Below are positions 32,636 through 41,097 of a stretch of DNA of 45,307 nucleotides, piece after piece. Each line of letters begins with the position of its first letter. Position 1 is the first letter of the stretch. Where the stretch lies: contig CAYMPQ010000003.1 of the NCBI GenBank assembly GCA_964392345.1, positions 1 to 45,307 of the forward strand, in the 5' to 3' direction. Source of the DNA: JAUVXY01 sp964392345. Its GTDB lineage: Bacteria; Actinomycetota; Humimicrobiia; Humimicrobiales; Humimicrobiaceae. Made by a program: the position numbers and the translations under genes. The notes beneath the pieces are model-generated. The model was not told where the DNA came from and searched no databases. It saw nothing but the letters and a program-made list of their open reading frames with translations.

Positions 32636-33313
32636 TTAAAATTTAAGCAGGAACTGATGAAACCTGCAGGATAAGAAGAGCTCTATTGCCAGCATAGAAA
32701 TAGATATAACTGATGGTAAGGCAAGGTACTTGCCCAGCAGTTTCTCTGCTCTTTGTGAAAAGAATGGCACCAGTAAGGTTATTACAAGATTTACAAAGTA
32801 GAATGTAAATATAATTGAGAAAGCAGTTAAGTAATAAAAAAAATAATCTAAAAAACTAATTCTTGCCAGTGATGCAGCAATAAATATCATCAATATAACA
32901 AGGTATGCAACAAATTTTACAGGATTTGACAGTATTTTTATATTTTTTGACTTTTTGTAATACTGAAAAACAAAAATAGGATAAAGCATTATTGCAACAG
33001 AAGCCCCGCATAAAAAACCAGTTATAAACCTGGCATTGTTAGTTGTACTAAATGGAGTCAGGTATGACAGGATCCCATTTGCCACGGTTGAGAATATAAA
33101 CAAGCATGAAATTACTGTAATATAGGCAGGCGGAAGGCTATTTTCTTTTTTCCTAAACATTATAAATAAAATTATTGCTGATACTGTAAAGCCGATGTAA
33201 ATTCCGCTGCATCTTGAACATACAGGGAGATAAAGATTGCCTATATTTAAACTTCTTGAGGGAAGTTGGTGGCAGATTGAAAATCCCATCTTTTCTATTA
33301 AATTGTTAATCAT
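32636..33313 (-). CDS. DUF2085 membrane protein
   Basis: This 225-aa protein has about six membrane segments. It begins with the DUF2085 signature CHQLPSRSLNIGNLYLPVC followed by SRCSGIYIGF: a Cys-His-Gln and a Cys-x2-Cys that could bind a metal or form a redox pair. Function is not known for the family. It lies 53 bp from, and downstream of, the inositol-monophosphatase-like gene on the same strand and could be cotranscribed with it. Confidence 0.75.
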   Translation of the reverse strand: MINNLIEKMGFSICHQLPSRSLNIGNLYLPVCSRCSGIYIGFTVSAIILFIMFRKKENSLPPAYITVISCLFIFSTVANGILSYLTPFSTTNNARFITGFLCGASVAIMLYPIFVFQYYKKSKNIKILSNPVKFVAYLVILMIFIAASLARISFLDYFFYYLTAFSIIFTFYFVNLVITLLVPFFSQRAEKLLGKYLALPSVISISMLAIELFLSCRFHQFLLKF

Positions 33314-33365
33314 CTGTGCCTAATTGTCTTTATTTATTGATGTTTGTTTAAGACCTGCGGCTGCT

Positions 33366-34334
33366 CTACTTTATTTGCAAATATCTGTCTATATCATTCG
33401 CTAATTTATTAAAGCCTTTGTCTATGAGCATAAGCAATACAGAATGAAGGTCTTCGCTTGATGAAGCTATTGTGGAAAGCTGATATTTTTTGCCTATTCC
33501 CATCAGGCAGTGTTCATCCAGGTCATTACCGTATGCATCGGTTATGGTAGCTTTGCTCTCCTTTAATATTAAATAGCTTGCAGCTATGTCGTATGGATAA
33601 TTATTGATAATACTTCCATGGCCAACCCTTGCATAGTTTTTTTCTAAAGCCGGGAAGTCGCTTATGAGCCTGTGGCCAATGTCAATGTAGCAATCAAGCT
33701 GCCCTGACACTATCCTTGTCATGGAAAAGGAAGCACTTCCAAGGTAGAAAACGCTGCCGTTGAAATTGGAAGCATCAATTAATTCTTCCAGGACGCCGAT
33801 GATTGGAACTGCAGGCCTGCCTCGCAGCCCGACTGACCAGAAAAGAGACCTGATATCAGTGTTATTTGAAAGAGCAGGTGTCATGGTTTTGTCACCATCA
33901 ATAATTTTTACTCCTTCCCCCTTTTTGGCAATAAACATCTTTCCAGTTTTTATTTCCTGAACACAGCCAAATTCTAGGTCTTTCATTTTTGGCTCATCTT
34001 TGTATTTGAAAAGTGCAATTGAGATACAACTGGATTCAAGTCCGGCAGCAGCAGCACGGGTTCCGTCTATAGGGTCTATTATTAAAAAATTTTTTGGAGA
34101 ACCAAATTTGACTAGCCCTTTGTCTTCAGAGTAGTAAGCAATATCAATATTTTTGTCTTCTATATATTTTTTTAGGTATGTTTCTGATATATCATCTATC
34201 AAAAAAGTAGAATCTCCTCCTATAGCTTTACCAGAAATATGTTTGGAGCTCTGGTTGCCAAAATAAGGAAGGACCTCTCTTCTAATGCCGCTGCTTAACT
34301 CTAGTACAAATTTTTCTATATCTTCATTTGCCAT
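33366..34334 (-). CDS. Inositol monophosphatase / FBPase-superfamily protein
   Basis: This 322-aa protein has the metal-dependent phosphatase motif LIIDPIDGTRAAAAG (Asp-Pro-Ile-Asp-Gly-Thr) near residues 93-107 and an upstream YYSEDKG (Glu of the metal site). A C-terminal block, SGQLDCYIDIGHRLISDFPA, stands where IMPases have WDxAAG. The last motif is altered, so the substrate is uncertain: inositol-1-phosphate, a sugar bisphosphate or PAP. It is divergent from the PHP-domain gene. Confidence 0.75.
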   Translation of the reverse strand: MANEDIEKFVLELSSGIRREVLPYFGNQSSKHISGKAIGGDSTFLIDDISETYLKKYIEDKNIDIAYYSEDKGLVKFGSPKNFLIIDPIDGTRAAAAGLESSCISIALFKYKDEPKMKDLEFGCVQEIKTGKMFIAKKGEGVKIIDGDKTMTPALSNNTDIRSLFWSVGLRGRPAVPIIGVLEELIDASNFNGSVFYLGSASFSMTRIVSGQLDCYIDIGHRLISDFPALEKNYARVGHGSIINNYPYDIAASYLILKESKATITDAYGNDLDEHCLMGIGKKYQLSTIASSSEDLHSVLLMLIDKGFNKLANDIDRYLQIK

Positions 34335-34443
34335 AACCTGCGTATTCTATATGGTTCCGATTTATTTGAGTTTTATGTTAAATCTAAAATTATAAAAACA
34401 CTTTGTGTAAAGTTTACTATAACATATAATAAAATTATAGTTT

Positions 34444-34472
34444 TTTACAATTTATATTGGTAGAATTATAAA
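34444..34472 (+). promoter_or_regulatory. Promoter of the PHP-domain gene
   Basis: TTTACA (34444-34449) and TATAAA (34467-34472) with a 17-bp spacer lie 52 nt upstream of the PHP-domain ATG. Confidence 0.45.
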
Positions 34473-34524
34473 AAATTTTGTTGGTAAATTAATATACTAA
34501 ACACTATGGAAAGGGATAATTCTT

Positions 34525-35184
34525 ATGGTGTATGATTTTCATACTCACACTTTTTTGTCTGATGGGATTAACAGTCCAATTGAATTAATAAGGTTTGCAG
34601 TTGCTGCAGGATATAAGTGCATTGCGATAACCGATCATGCAAGTTATTCCAACCTTGATTATTTAATTGAAAAAGTAAAAAAGGACTGCAAACTGGCAGA
34701 GGATTATTGGGATATAACTGCCATACCTGGCGTGGAACTTACAAATGTTCCTGCAAAGAGCATAAACGATATGGCAAAATATGCCAAAGACCTTGGTGCA
34801 AAGCTGGTAGTAGTACATGGAGAAACCATAGTAGAAGAAGTTGAAGCAGGCACTAACTGGGAAGCAGTGAATTCAAGATATGTTGATTTGCTTGCGCACC
34901 CCGGACTTTTTTCACAGAGGGAGGCAAAAGCTGCCGCAAAAAATGACATATATGTTGAGATAACTTCAAGGGTGGGACACAGCCTGACAAATGGAATTGT
35001 GGTAAAATCAGGAAGAGAAGCAGGGGTGAAATTTTTAATAAATAGTGATTCTCATAGCCATAAAGATCTCTTTTTGAATGATTCTCAAGAAAAAATAGCA
35101 AAAGGTGCCGGGCTTGAAGCAGACGAGATTAGAGATATTTTTTCAAAAAACAACAAGGATTTTCTTGCTAAAATAGGGCATTAA
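34525..35184 (+). CDS. PHP-domain phosphoesterase, histidinol-phosphatase-like
   Basis: This 219-aa protein begins YDFHTHTFLSDG, the first PHP metal motif (HxH...D), and continues with ITDHASY (second His), VVVHGET, LAHPGLFS and INSDSHSH. These supply the trinuclear metal ligands of the fold. PHP proteins hydrolyse phosphate esters, for example histidinol phosphate or nucleotides; the short length fits a single-domain phosphoesterase. The start is an ATG with AAAGGGA. It is divergent from the IMPase-like gene and no histidine operon is nearby, so the substrate is not assigned. Confidence 0.85.
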   Translation: MVYDFHTHTFLSDGINSPIELIRFAVAAGYKCIAITDHASYSNLDYLIEKVKKDCKLAEDYWDITAIPGVELTNVPAKSINDMAKYAKDLGAKLVVVHGETIVEEVEAGTNWEAVNSRYVDLLAHPGLFSQREAKAAAKNDIYVEITSRVGHSLTNGIVVKSGREAGVKFLINSDSHSHKDLFLNDSQEKIAKGAGLEADEIRDIFSKNNKDFLAKIGH

Positions 35185-35228
35185 GCACTGGCTGAAAAAC
35201 CATTGATCCTGCGAAAGCAAAGGCTATA

Positions 35229-36086
35229 TTATTCATTCATGCTTCCTGTCCTGTAACCTTCAATATCTATTGTTATATGCCTAAACCCGATTTTTTTGAA
35301 TTTTTTTATTATTTTTTCACTTATATCAGGTTGAAATATCTTAGGGATTTCTTTTTTTGGTACCTCTATTTTTGCCGTTGGGTAGTAGCATCTTACCCTG
35401 TTATGGCTGAAGCCAAGAAAGTGAAGATATTCTTCTGCTGCACTAATTTTTTCAAGCCTGGATTTAGAAATTTTTTCTCCATAGGGTATCCTTGTTGCAA
35501 GGCATGAGGACGCTGGCTTATCCCAGAAGGAAAGCTTTGCCAGTTTGGAATACTTTCTTATTTCTTCTTTTGAAAGTCTGCACTCGGCAAGCGGGCTTCT
35601 AACGCCAAGCTCTTCTGCAGCTTTTAGTCCCGGGCGGTATAGATAAAGGTCGTCAAAATTTGTCCCATCTATTACAAAATTAAGGTTGTATTCATTTTTT
35701 AATAAAATCAGTTTTAAAAAAAATTGCTTCTTGCACAGGTAGCACCTGTTTTTAGGATTATTTAAAAATTCTTTTATTTCTAATACATTAGAGTTAACTA
35801 TAATGTGCCTGCAACCCAGGCTTTTTGACATTTTTTTTGCAAGGGCAAGTTCTTTTTTTGGCAGCAGCGGTGATTTTGCTGTTACTGCAATTACGTTTTT
35901 ATCTAATGTACCTGTAGCTATTTTTACAAGCAGGCTGCTGTCAACTCCTCCCGAAAAGGCTATAACTGCCGACCCCATATCTTTTAAGATATTTTTTAAC
36001 TTATGTATCTTTTTTTCTAAATTAATGATTTTTGCACCGTTCTTATTTATTATTAATGCTTGTTTGCCTGAAATTTCTATAGTCAT
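35229..36086 (-). CDS. larE: ATP-dependent sulfur transferase LarE
   Basis: LarE puts sulfur into the pyridinium precursor of the nickel-pincer nucleotide cofactor. The 285-aa protein has the PP-loop IAFSGGVDSSLLVK (SGGVDSS at 45-51), NRCYLCKKQFF (Cys115, Cys118) and FWDKPASSCLATRIPYG (Cys195). Cys195 matches the sacrificial Cys of Lactiplantibacillus LarE. With three cysteines it could instead be the [4Fe-4S] type reported in some bacteria and archaea. A roughly 20-residue N-terminal extension has no ribosome site, so the start is uncertain. It is divergent from larC; larB and larA are not in the window. Confidence 0.9.
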   Translation of the reverse strand: MTIEISGKQALIINKNGAKIINLEKKIHKLKNILKDMGSAVIAFSGGVDSSLLVKIATGTLDKNVIAVTAKSPLLPKKELALAKKMSKSLGCRHIIVNSNVLEIKEFLNNPKNRCYLCKKQFFLKLILLKNEYNLNFVIDGTNFDDLYLYRPGLKAAEELGVRSPLAECRLSKEEIRKYSKLAKLSFWDKPASSCLATRIPYGEKISKSRLEKISAAEEYLHFLGFSHNRVRCYYPTAKIEVPKKEIPKIFQPDISEKIIKKFKKIGFRHITIDIEGYRTGSMNE

Positions 36087-36141
36087 GCATGTAAATTTTT
36101 ATTTTTGCTTAGACAACCAAAAATACACAAAAAAGCATATT

Positions 36142-36212
36142 TTTACAATAGCTGCAGTTTTTATTTGGTGTGCTGCTACTTGAGAATTTTATAGAAAATA
36201 TGCTATTGTAAA
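36142..36212. promoter_or_regulatory. Inverted repeat in the larE-larC divergent region
   Basis: TTTACAATAGC (36142-36152) is the exact reverse complement of GCTATTGTAAA (36202-36212). A second pair, AGCATATTTT just before the first arm and AAAATATGCT just before the second, is also complementary. The arms lie between the divergent larE and larC starts, as expected of an operator pair controlling both. Confidence 0.5.
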
Positions 36213-36309
36213 TAAATTGGGAATATATTGTAATTTAAGAAACAGAAAACAGCATAATACCTGGCAATACTGTTGCAGATGTGTGAGTAATTACAGGCAA
36301 CCTCTTATT

Positions 36310-37518
36310 ATGAAGAATATTTTATATATAGATTGCTTTTCAGGAATAAGCGGAGACATGACAGTAGGCGCTTTGATTGATCTTGGCCTGGAGCTAAATT
36401 TCTTGAAGAGTGAATTAAAAAAAATGGATTTGGGCGGATACAACATTAGCTGTAATGCCGTTAGCATAAACTCAATCAGTGCAAAAAAATTCGATGTAGA
36501 AATTACAAGCTCGCCTGAGGGCAGGGATTACAAAGAGATAAAAAGAATAATAGACAGCAGCAGCTTGCAAAGTGATGTAAAAAAAACTGCCCTGAAAATT
36601 TTTCAAGTGCTTGCAGAAGCGGAAGCAAAAGTTCATGGCACCAATATAGATAAAATCCATTTTCATGAAGTTGGAGCAGTAGATTCCATAGTTGATATTG
36701 TAAGTACGGCAATAGGAATAAAAAGTTTGGGAATAGATGCAATTTACAGCAGCAAGGTCCCGCTTGGCAGTGGCTTTGTCAGCACCATGCATGGGAAATT
36801 GCCCATACCAGCTCCTGCAACTCTTGAAATACTAAAAGGGTGCCCAGTCTATGGCGGGGGTTTTGATTTTGAAGTAACTACACCTACAGGTGCGGCAATA
36901 CTTAAAGCACTTGTCAGGAAATTTGGAGTTATGCCGCCAGTAAATATTGAAAAAATTGGCTGTGGGGCAGGCAGCAAAAAAAATGAGGGAATACCAAATG
37001 TTCTAAGAATCACCAAAGGAAGCATTAAAGAAGAAACAAATGGTAAAAAAGGCACGTCGGGTCGGGAAGATTTAATTTTACTTTCTACTAATATTGATGA
37101 CAGTACTCCTGAAATTTTAGGGTACTTAATGGACAAGCTGTACAGGACAAAGGTTCTGGATGCATGGATAGAGCCTATCTATATGAAAAAAAATAGGCCG
37201 GCTTTTAAATTATGTGCAATATGTGACAGTAAATTAGAGCATGAAGTTGTAAGTGTGATATTCCGTGAGACAACTACACTTGGTATAAGAAGAGAAATAG
37301 TAGAAAGGTACACTGCTGCCCGGAAGATTAAAAAAGTTAAACTGCCTTATGGGGAAGTAAAAGTAAAGATAGGAATTTATCACGGCAAAGAAGTAACTGT
37401 TTCTCCTGAATTTGAATCCTGTAGAAAGTTAGCTCAAAAACTGGATAAACCCCTAAAAGAGGTGTATCAGGATGCTATTTTTCTTCTTTCAAGTAAGAAA
37501 TATCTTAGTATTTCCTGA
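36310..37518 (+). CDS. larC: Nickel-insertion protein LarC (nickel pincer cofactor synthesis)
   Basis: LarC inserts nickel into the sulfur-loaded pyridinium nucleotide, using CTP. From the ATG at 36310 the protein is 402 aa. It begins with the family signature YIDCFSGISGDMTVGALIDLG and has IHFHEVGAVDSIVDIV, VTTPTGAAILKAL, LLSTNIDDSTPEILGYLMD and a C-terminal GEVKVKIG block. It is a single frame, unlike the Lactiplantibacillus gene, which needs a ribosomal frameshift. Its end overlaps the convergent AI-2E family gene by 52 bp. The nearby nadE uses the same nicotinate dinucleotide that LarB would consume. Confidence 0.92.
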   Translation: MKNILYIDCFSGISGDMTVGALIDLGLELNFLKSELKKMDLGGYNISCNAVSINSISAKKFDVEITSSPEGRDYKEIKRIIDSSSLQSDVKKTALKIFQVLAEAEAKVHGTNIDKIHFHEVGAVDSIVDIVSTAIGIKSLGIDAIYSSKVPLGSGFVSTMHGKLPIPAPATLEILKGCPVYGGGFDFEVTTPTGAAILKALVRKFGVMPPVNIEKIGCGAGSKKNEGIPNVLRITKGSIKEETNGKKGTSGREDLILLSTNIDDSTPEILGYLMDKLYRTKVLDAWIEPIYMKKNRPAFKLCAICDSKLEHEVVSVIFRETTTLGIRREIVERYTAARKIKKVKLPYGEVKVKIGIYHGKEVTVSPEFESCRKLAQKLDKPLKEVYQDAIFLLSSKKYLSIS

Positions 37519-38570
37519 ATAACTGCAACAGTTGGCACAGCCAGAAGCAGTCCCCACATACCAAATACAGCACCACCTGCTATTAGAGAGATAATTATAA
37601 TGCCGGGGTGTACTCCTATCTGGTATCTCATAACGTTTGGAGATATTAGATAATTATCAATTTGCTGAACAGCAATAAAAAGTAAAACAACTAAAAGAGC
37701 TTTCATTGGTGATACGAAGAGGGCAACCAGTGCAGCAGGCACTGCTCCTATAATAGGCCCGAGAAGTGGAATAAGGTTAAACAGGCCTGCGGTAAATCCC
37801 AGAAGAGCAGCAAAGTCAACCCTTAAGATAAGTAAAACTACAGTGCATAAAAATCCAACAATGATAGATATGAGTATCTGGCCCCTTATGTATTTGCCGG
37901 CAACTTTATTTATTCTATCTAATATTTCAGCGGCCTGTGTTTTAAATCTTGGTGGAATTATTTTTATGAATGTGGCCCTTGTCTTATTTATATCTTTTAA
38001 TATATACAATCCTAAAAGCGGCCCTATTATAAAATTAAAAACGATATTTATTATAGATTTTGTAAAAGTAGTAGCTTTCTGAAAGATATCCAGCTCTTCA
38101 AGATTAATTCGGCTTATAAAATATTGGGTTACAGCGCTTGTGTCTTTAGGCAGCACTTCTTTTCCAAGCAAATTTTCAATGTTTTTAACCAGAACACTAT
38201 TTTGGAGGAAATTATTAGCAATGTTCGTCAGATTTTCAAGATAGGCAGGGAATTTATCTATAAATACTTTAAATTGGTCAATTATTATTGGTATGACAAA
38301 GAAGAATGCAACAAATATTAAGCTGAGGAAAATAATGTAAGTTATAGTTATTGCAAATACCTTCCTCATCTTCTTTTGGAGAAGTACAACCAATGGGGTT
38401 AGAAGGTAAGCTATGGCCGCTGCTATAGCAAGCGGGATGATTGCTATTTTTAGTAAATAAATGATATAGAAAAAGAGTGCAGCTATTATAACAATTCCAG
38501 CTACAGACCAGCAAAAAATTCCAATATTTTTTATTGCTTCAATATTTTTTGAAGATTTTTTTATTCTCAT
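37467..38570 (-). CDS. AI-2E family transporter
   Basis: This 367-aa protein (from the ATG at 38570; a TTG 9 nt upstream is possible) has about eight membrane segments and the family core GQILISIIVGFLCTVVLL with GLFNLIPLLGPIIGAVPAA. A C-terminal PNVMRYQIGVHPGIIIISL follows. The AI-2E/PerM family name comes from an autoinducer-2 exporter; several members are now thought to be Na+/H+ or metabolite transporters, so substrate is open. It is divergent from the complex I-like cluster and overlaps larC by 52 bp tail to tail. Confidence 0.85.
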   Translation of the reverse strand: MRIKKSSKNIEAIKNIGIFCWSVAGIVIIAALFFYIIYLLKIAIIPLAIAAAIAYLLTPLVVLLQKKMRKVFAITITYIIFLSLIFVAFFFVIPIIIDQFKVFIDKFPAYLENLTNIANNFLQNSVLVKNIENLLGKEVLPKDTSAVTQYFISRINLEELDIFQKATTFTKSIINIVFNFIIGPLLGLYILKDINKTRATFIKIIPPRFKTQAAEILDRINKVAGKYIRGQILISIIVGFLCTVVLLILRVDFAALLGFTAGLFNLIPLLGPIIGAVPAALVALFVSPMKALLVVLLFIAVQQIDNYLISPNVMRYQIGVHPGIIIISLIAGGAVFGMWGLLLAVPTVAVIQEILRYFLLERRKIAS

Positions 38571-38655
38571 CGATAACAAAGATTGATTTTTTTTAATTAT
38601 ATAAGCATTTGGAACTTATAACAATATTTAACTTTCTCAGGAGGTGCGTTAGCAA

Positions 38656-38684
38656 TTGAAGTAGTAATACAATTATGGTAAAGT
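38656..38684 (+). promoter_or_regulatory. Possible promoter of the complex I-like cluster
   Basis: TTGAAG (38656-38661) and TAAAGT (38679-38684) lie 17 bp apart, each 4 of 6 to consensus, 40 nt upstream of the first gene. It is a moderate match only. Confidence 0.3.
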
Positions 38685-38723
38685 TTAAATTCAAAAATAA
38701 CAACCATAATATAGGAAACTAAT

Positions 38724-39152
38724 ATGCCAGAGGAGTCCATTGCTGCTTATATTAATAGCATCACCGCTTTCGCAATATTTGCAGCTGTAGTTTTGTTTAT
38801 ATTTTTTTTAATGTTTTTGCTGTCAAGATTCCTTATTGTTAAAAGTAAGTCTAAAGATAATAAAACCAGTGCCGTAAATGAAAAAATAACTACAGGGCAG
38901 CTTACTGGCAATGGTCCCAGAAGAGCATCAGGAGGCATGTTATATTTGAAAAAAGACCCTTATCTACTGAAAAACATTTTTATATTTAGCCTATTATTTA
39001 CTTTTAATATATTATCTATTTTTTTCATTGCTTTAGTTTCGGGGCTAGCCTGGGAATTTCAGGCAGGCAGAGATTTGTTTTTAATTTTGGGGTTTTCATT
39101 TTTTTTATTAGTAACTTCTGTATATATTGTTAAGTCTAAGATTTTCAAATAA
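38724..39152 (+). CDS. NuoA-like subunit, divergent
   Basis: This 142-aa protein has three membrane segments in the NuoA layout: one near residues 15-40, a loop of about 50 residues, then two near 85-110 and 117-137. The diagnostic loop sequence YECG is absent, as is the FDxE motif at the second segment; only a Gly/Pro-rich NGPRRASGG hints at the loop. The identification rests on being first in a cluster whose order is A-B-CD-H-I-J-K. It could have lost the loop that shapes the quinone channel. The start is an ATG with AGGAAA. Confidence 0.55.
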   Translation: MPEESIAAYINSITAFAIFAAVVLFIFFLMFLLSRFLIVKSKSKDNKTSAVNEKITTGQLTGNGPRRASGGMLYLKKDPYLLKNIFIFSLLFTFNILSIFFIALVSGLAWEFQAGRDLFLILGFSFFLLVTSVYIVKSKIFK

Positions 39153-39163
39153 AAGATATTAAA

Positions 39164-39559
39164 ATGAGTTATATCGGTAAAAATAGCTTAAACTTGCTTG
39201 TAACAGGATTTGGGTGCTGCAGGCAGGAAATATATGCAGCAGATGGCCCAATATATGACATTCAGAGGTTTGGAATTAATTTTGTAAATTTACCTGAGGA
39301 TGCAGATGTTCTTGTTGTACAGGGGTTTTTCAATAAAATTGGTATAGAAAGAGTAGTGGCCCTATACGAAAGGATGAGCTGTCCAAAGTGGGTGATTGCA
39401 GTAGGAAAATGTGTGCTGAGTGAAAACTTATTCAGCGCTGAAAGCAAGCTGCTGGAAGAATTTAAAGAAAAAGTAAAGATAGATGTATATGTCCCCGGGT
39501 GTCCTCCAAGACCGGAAGCATTTCTTTATTCAATTTTAAGGCTTATGGATAAAATTTAG
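39164..39559 (+). CDS. nuoB: NuoB-like subunit with intact N2 cluster ligands
   Basis: This 131-aa protein carries the [4Fe-4S] N2 ligands of the NuoB/hydrogenase small-subunit family: adjacent Cys18-Cys19 (GFGCCRQE), Cys83 (AVGKCVLSE) and Cys113 (VPGCPPRPEA). PIYDIQRFGI and PKWVIAVG also match. It is shorter than usual (about 160-220 aa), and the SPRQAD segment that faces the quinone reads NLPEDAD. The tandem Cys is the NuoB form rather than the CxxC of group 4 hydrogenases. It lies 11 bp after the NuoA-like gene. Confidence 0.85.
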   Translation: MSYIGKNSLNLLVTGFGCCRQEIYAADGPIYDIQRFGINFVNLPEDADVLVVQGFFNKIGIERVVALYERMSCPKWVIAVGKCVLSENLFSAESKLLEEFKEKVKIDVYVPGCPPRPEAFLYSILRLMDKI

Positions 39560-39587
39560 CAAATATTTTTAGTTTGTGTTTTTAAAG

Positions 39588-41084
39588 ATGGCAAATGAAA
39601 TTTATAGTAAAATTTATTCTGCTCCGAAATTAGTGTTTACAGAGAAGATAGAACGGAACCTGAAGTTTTATCTTAGGGACAAAATTGAAAATGTCCATAA
39701 ATTAGGCGAAGAAGTAGAGTGCACTGTTTCTGAAGAGAATTTATATGAGGTATTAAAAGAGCTCAAAGGCAATCCTGAGTTTCAGCTGGAAAGTCTTTGC
39801 AATATAGCTTTATTTGAGAGCAGAGGAAGGAATTTCTTGCTCATAATTTTATCATCCCATATAAATAATTTTTCCATACTTGTAAAAGTGAAATTAAACG
39901 GGCAAATTTCAGAAAGCAGATATAATGGTATTGTAAATTTAGCAGGCGAATTTTATGAAGCTTCTGATTTTTATAAGAAAAGGGATGATTTAAAATCAAG
40001 GTTTTCTGATATTGTAATTTTTAGCCAAAATTTTGACGGGCTTGATGGTTTTGACATATATGCTTTGAGTGCTGATGATTTGTTAAATAAAATTTACATT
40101 GACAGAAGCATAAGCAAGTTTGACACCAGCAGCTTTTATAGGAATTCTGATATTTTAAAGCTTATATCTTATATTGGAAGATTTGATTACAAGGCAGCAA
40201 TATTCCCAGAACTTTGCTTTTGCATAAACTTTGAAAAATTGCTTCAGTTAAAGATACCAAAAAGAGCCCAGCATATAAGGATGCTTGTCTGTGAATTGTT
40301 TCGAATTTCAAATCACACAGGTTTTATTGTTAACATGAGCTGGATTTTGGGCTGCAGTGCAGCATATAATTTAGCTTTAATAGAAAAAGAAAGAATTTTA
40401 AGGCTCATAGAGCATGTAACAGACTCCAGAATTTTTCCTAATTTTATAAGAATAGGCGGAGTTGTGAAGGATATAGAAGAAGGGGAGATAAGTAACATTA
40501 AAAAAGATATGGAGATTTTAAGTAAAAATATAAAAGTAATTGAAGGAATGATTTTAGGAAGCAGCCAGACGGTAGAAAAATTGAAAAATAAAGGGATCAT
40601 AGATAAAAGTGCGGCTGTTAGCTTTGGACTTTCAGGGCCAAATTTAAGAGCTTCTGGCGTTAGAAGTGATTTACGCAAGGAAAGAGACATTCTTTTTTAC
40701 AGAGATATATCATTTATAGTTCCTTTAGGGAAATATGGAGACTGCCTGGATAGAGTTTTAATTAGGTTTAGGGAATTATACCAGTCTATAAAGATAATAA
40801 ACCAAACGATTAATAAAATGCCAATGGGTGTTGTTAGAAAAATGATTAATGTTTCCCATATAGAGTTACCATTCTCTACTATGATTTCAAGCGTGGAGTG
40901 TCCGCATGGAGTTTTTAAAGTTTATATTGAGGTTGAAAAAAATGAAGTTATATCTTTGGTTGTAGCAGGGCCTTCTAAAAACAGCCTTGCTGTATGTGAA
41001 AAGATTCTTAATAAAAGCAAAATAGATGACGCCAGTTTAATTCTAGCAAGTCTGGATATAAGTACTGGTGAAATAATGGGTTAG
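39588..41084 (+). CDS. NuoC-NuoD fusion-like subunit, divergent
   Basis: This 498-aa protein joins a NuoC-like N-part (about 1-150) and a NuoD-like C-part. NuoD marks are GRFDYKAA, LKIPKRAQHIRMLVCELFRISNH, FIRIGGVVKDIEEGE, LRASGVRSDLRKERD and YGDCLDRVLIRFRELYQSIKII. The GPQHPxTHG hairpin, whose His faces the quinone, is missing, and so is the NuoC EREVYDMFGI motif. The nickel-binding CxxC pairs of hydrogenases are also absent. The C-terminus ends DISTGEIMG instead of a GExDR-type end. The start is ATG 39588 or GTG 39576; neither has a clear ribosome site. Confidence 0.8.
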   Translation: MANEIYSKIYSAPKLVFTEKIERNLKFYLRDKIENVHKLGEEVECTVSEENLYEVLKELKGNPEFQLESLCNIALFESRGRNFLLIILSSHINNFSILVKVKLNGQISESRYNGIVNLAGEFYEASDFYKKRDDLKSRFSDIVIFSQNFDGLDGFDIYALSADDLLNKIYIDRSISKFDTSSFYRNSDILKLISYIGRFDYKAAIFPELCFCINFEKLLQLKIPKRAQHIRMLVCELFRISNHTGFIVNMSWILGCSAAYNLALIEKERILRLIEHVTDSRIFPNFIRIGGVVKDIEEGEISNIKKDMEILSKNIKVIEGMILGSSQTVEKLKNKGIIDKSAAVSFGLSGPNLRASGVRSDLRKERDILFYRDISFIVPLGKYGDCLDRVLIRFRELYQSIKIINQTINKMPMGVVRKMINVSHIELPFSTMISSVECPHGVFKVYIEVEKNEVISLVVAGPSKNSLAVCEKILNKSKIDDASLILASLDISTGEIMG

Positions 41085-41097
41085 CAGTGGTGATTAT

